From: Brumimicrobium sp033722555
GTDB lineage: Bacteria > Bacteroidota > Bacteroidia > Flavobacteriales_D > Crocinitomicaceae
DNA length: 64,000 nt
Direction of reading: 5' to 3'
Assembly: GCA_033722555.1 (NCBI GenBank)
Contig: JAWVYS010000012.1
Location: 8,485 to 72,484 of the forward strand
In this document: positions 62,083-64,000 of the stretch, piece after piece
Position numbering within the stretch: position 1 is the stretch's first letter
Layout: every line of letters begins with the position of its first letter
The notes under the pieces: generated by a model
The model's input: only the letters and a program-made list of their open reading frames with translations
Told to the model about the DNA's origin: nothing
Database searches by the model: none
Made by a program: the position numbers and the translations under genes

Positions 62083-63180
62083 ATGATAGAAACAAAAGAA
62101 ATAAAACCCGCTGATCTAAAGGATAATCCGGTGATAGCCGCTATGAGTCGGTACAATCATGAGCAGTTATTATTCTGTAATGATAACGCTACGGGACTTA
62201 AAGCCATTATTGCGGTTCATAATACTATTTTAGGACCTGCCCTGGGTGGAACGAGAATGTGGATGTACAACAATGAGCTCGAAGCGTTGAACGATGTGTT
62301 GAGACTATCCAGAGGAATGACCTACAAAAATTCGATTTCAGGGTTGAATCTCGGTGGAGGAAAAGCCGTAATAATCGGTGATGCTCGTTCAATGAAATCC
62401 GAAGCATTGTTCCGCAGATTTGGTAAATTCGTGAACAGTCTTGCAGGAAAATATATCACAGCAGAAGACGTAGGAATAACGCCACAGGATATGACCTGGG
62501 TGAATATGGAAACCAATCACGTTGCCGGATTACCGGGAAAAAGCGGGGATCCTTCGCCAGTTACTGCTTTCGGAACCTATATGGGAATGAAAGCTTGTGC
62601 GAAAAAACACTTTGGTAATGACAGCCTTGCAGGCAAAAAGATAGCTGTGCAGGGTGTAGGACATGTGGGTGAATACCTTGTTAAGCACCTGGTAAAGGAA
62701 AATGCTGATGTATATGTTTCCGATATTCATAATGACACACTTCAAAGAGTTTCAAAAGATTACGGTGTAAAGGTCGTAGGACTTGATGAGATCTATGATA
62801 TTGACATGGATATTTATGCTCCTTGTGCTTTAGGGGCCACAATCAATGACAATACCCTTTCCAGACTTAAATGTCCGATAATAGCCGGAGCAGCAAATAA
62901 TCAGCTTTCTGATGAGAAAATCCACGGTGAACAGGTTCTTGAAAAGAAGATCATTTATGCACCCGATTTTACTATCAATGCAGGAGGTGTTATCAACTGC
63001 TATGCGGAGGTAGCAGGAAAGTCAGCCGAATGGGCGATGCAGAAAGCTGCGGATATATACGATACTATAGAAAAGATTATTAACCGTTCATCGGAAGAAA
63101 ATATTCCGACGTATGCCATCGCCAACAAAATGGCGGAGGAAAGAATAAATGCAATAGGTAACGTAAAATTACCGCTATAA
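62083..63180 (+). CDS. Leucine dehydrogenase (Glu/Leu/Phe/Val dehydrogenase family)
   Basis: A 365-residue NAD-dependent amino acid dehydrogenase: L-leucine (or Val/Ile) to the 2-oxo acid and ammonia. N-terminal GTRMWMYNNELEALNDVLRLSRGMT, substrate and catalytic lysines K82 (YKNSISG) and K94 (GGGKAVI), and a C-terminal Rossmann domain with VQGVGHVGEYL. The motif spacing suits branched-chain substrates better than glutamate. It starts branched-chain amino acid breakdown. nusB follows after 6 bp. Confidence 0.92.
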   Translation: MIETKEIKPADLKDNPVIAAMSRYNHEQLLFCNDNATGLKAIIAVHNTILGPALGGTRMWMYNNELEALNDVLRLSRGMTYKNSISGLNLGGGKAVIIGDARSMKSEALFRRFGKFVNSLAGKYITAEDVGITPQDMTWVNMETNHVAGLPGKSGDPSPVTAFGTYMGMKACAKKHFGNDSLAGKKIAVQGVGHVGEYLVKHLVKENADVYVSDIHNDTLQRVSKDYGVKVVGLDEIYDIDMDIYAPCALGATINDNTLSRLKCPIIAGAANNQLSDEKIHGEQVLEKKIIYAPDFTINAGGVINCYAEVAGKSAEWAMQKAADIYDTIEKIINRSSEENIPTYAIANKMAEERINAIGNVKLPL

Positions 63181-63186
63181 TCAGAA

Positions 63187-64000
63187 ATGCTAAACAGACG
63201 ACATCTTAGAATTAAAGTACTTCAGGCTCTTTATGCCTTTTTTCAAAGTGATAGAAAGGATTTGCTGAGTTCCGAAAAAGAACTTTTTGGAGCCATTGAG
63301 AAAATCTATGATCTTTATATTTCTCTTTTACTTACGTTTTCAGAGCTCAAAACGAAAGGCGAGCACCGAATAGAAGAGAATAAGAAGAAAATGCTCCCCA
63401 CCGATGAAGACCTCAATCCAAATCGGAAGTTTGTCGATAATGCGATCAGTGAAATTCTTGAAAACCACAATGAACTGCGAAGAATTTCCGAAGAACGCAA
63501 GGTGAATTGGATTGGCGCTGCAGAACAGGAAATTTTCCGTAAAATGTACTTTCATATCCGTGAATCTGAAACTTATTTCGAATTCATGAATAATGAACAG
63601 ACCGGATTCGAAGAGGATAAAGCGTTTTTAATCGAGTTGTTTAAAACGGAAATAGCCAATTTTCAGCCGCTTTATGACTACTATGAAGAAAAAAGCATTC
63701 ACTGGCTCGATGATATAGACCTTGCATGTGCCATGGTGATTAAAACCTTAAAAACATTCACTCCCGAAGGCCCAAATGTTATTTTGCCTTTATATAAACC
63801 GGATGACGACGAGAAGGAGTTTGTCCGCGATTTGTTCAGGCAAACTATAAAAATGAAAGAAGACAACTTGATTTTGATCGATGATTTAACTCAGAACTGG
63901 GAACTCGACAGGATCGCTAAAATGGATATGATTCTTATGGAGATGGCTATTACAGAACTTCAGACATTCAGCAATATTCCGAAGAAAGTTACCCTCAACG
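63187..64000 (+). CDS. nusB: Transcription antitermination factor NusB (truncated by window edge)
   Basis: An open frame from ATG 63187 to the window end, 271 codons without a stop. N-terminus MLNRRHLRIKVLQALYAFFQSD is the NusB start, and the C-terminal part RIAKMDMILMEMAITELQ followed by IPKKVTLN matches the conserved NusB end. The long central section is typical of the Bacteroidota NusB (about 300 residues). NusB acts with NusE on boxA of rRNA transcripts. It lies 6 bp downstream of leucine dehydrogenase. Confidence 0.9.
   Translation, partial: MLNRRHLRIKVLQALYAFFQSDRKDLLSSEKELFGAIEKIYDLYISLLLTFSELKTKGEHRIEENKKKMLPTDEDLNPNRKFVDNAISEILENHNELRRISEERKVNWIGAAEQEIFRKMYFHIRESETYFEFMNNEQTGFEEDKAFLIELFKTEIANFQPLYDYYEEKSIHWLDDIDLACAMVIKTLKTFTPEGPNVILPLYKPDDDEKEFVRDLFRQTIKMKEDNLILIDDLTQNWELDRIAKMDMILMEMAITELQTFSNIPKKVTLN

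Noticed and set aside
1..64000. CRISPR arrays, rRNA genes, insertion sequences, prophage genes
   Set aside because: None were found on reading both strands; no regular repeats, transposase or phage structural motifs.

Overview
The window is a chromosomal segment of a Bacteroidota bacterium, most likely a Flavobacteriia-type lineage. The evidence is: many copies of the phylum's -7 promoter box TAnnTTTG, almost no Shine-Dalgarno sites, a type IX secretion C-terminal domain, the lipoprotein form of TamA (TamL) with TamB, a GldI-like FKBP lipoprotein, a DUF4494 protein, an archaeal/eukaryal-type ProRS ending in Tyr, and leucine dehydrogenase next to a long-form NusB. Most of the window is an ordinary, tightly packed core genome. 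No insertion sequence, phage, CRISPR array, rRNA or integrase gene was found.

Layout. 1-4.6 kb: the 5' end of an unidentified minus-strand gene, a secreted beta-lactamase-fold hydrolase with a T9SS tail, and three orphan lipoproteins. 4.6-7.6 kb: an SDR protein, then two integron-type cassettes (5502-6292 and 6293-6805) carrying a MntA/HepT toxin-antitoxin pair and a small lipoprotein, then a flavin reductase. 7.7-15 kb: Tat-signal pirin, S9 peptidase, SpoU methyltransferase, TamL. 15-25.4 kb: DUF4494, PdxH, M16 protease, LysM glucosaminidase, helical-repeat protein, FadL-like porin, repetitive lipoprotein, ProRS, tRNA-Glu. 25.4-36.5 kb: S20, HemE, OmpA-type protein, HD hydrolase, Acs, BirA, RsfS, FtsH, CdsA, Psd and a Cys/Lys-rich exported peptide. 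36.6-49.4 kb: OmpA lipoprotein, DHH phosphoesterase, two FKBP lipoproteins, TsaD, TamB, biotin carboxylase. 49.5-64 kb: YchF, AI-2E-family permease, both methylmalonyl-CoA mutase subunits, sugar transferase, UvrA, ABC exporter, leucine dehydrogenase and the start of nusB.

How the genes fit together. TamL and TamB form one envelope-biogenesis machine encoded 30 kb apart. Biotin carboxylase, BirA, Acs and MutA/MutB could together activate propionate and branched-chain carbon and route it to succinyl-CoA, with leucine dehydrogenase feeding branched-chain amino acid breakdown; this link is inferred. CdsA and Psd belong to phosphatidylethanolamine synthesis, but the intermediate enzyme PssA is not here.

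Most unusual are the two cassettes at 5.5-6.8 kb. Each starts with a TT-R-R-R-like hexamer whose 10-bp exact complement recurs at the 5' edge of an attC-like hairpin at its end, and there is no integrase nearby. A second general point concerns start codons. In five genes the longest reading frame opens with a TTG that is really the last three bases of the TAnnTTTG promoter box, so the starts here are moved to downstream ATGs.
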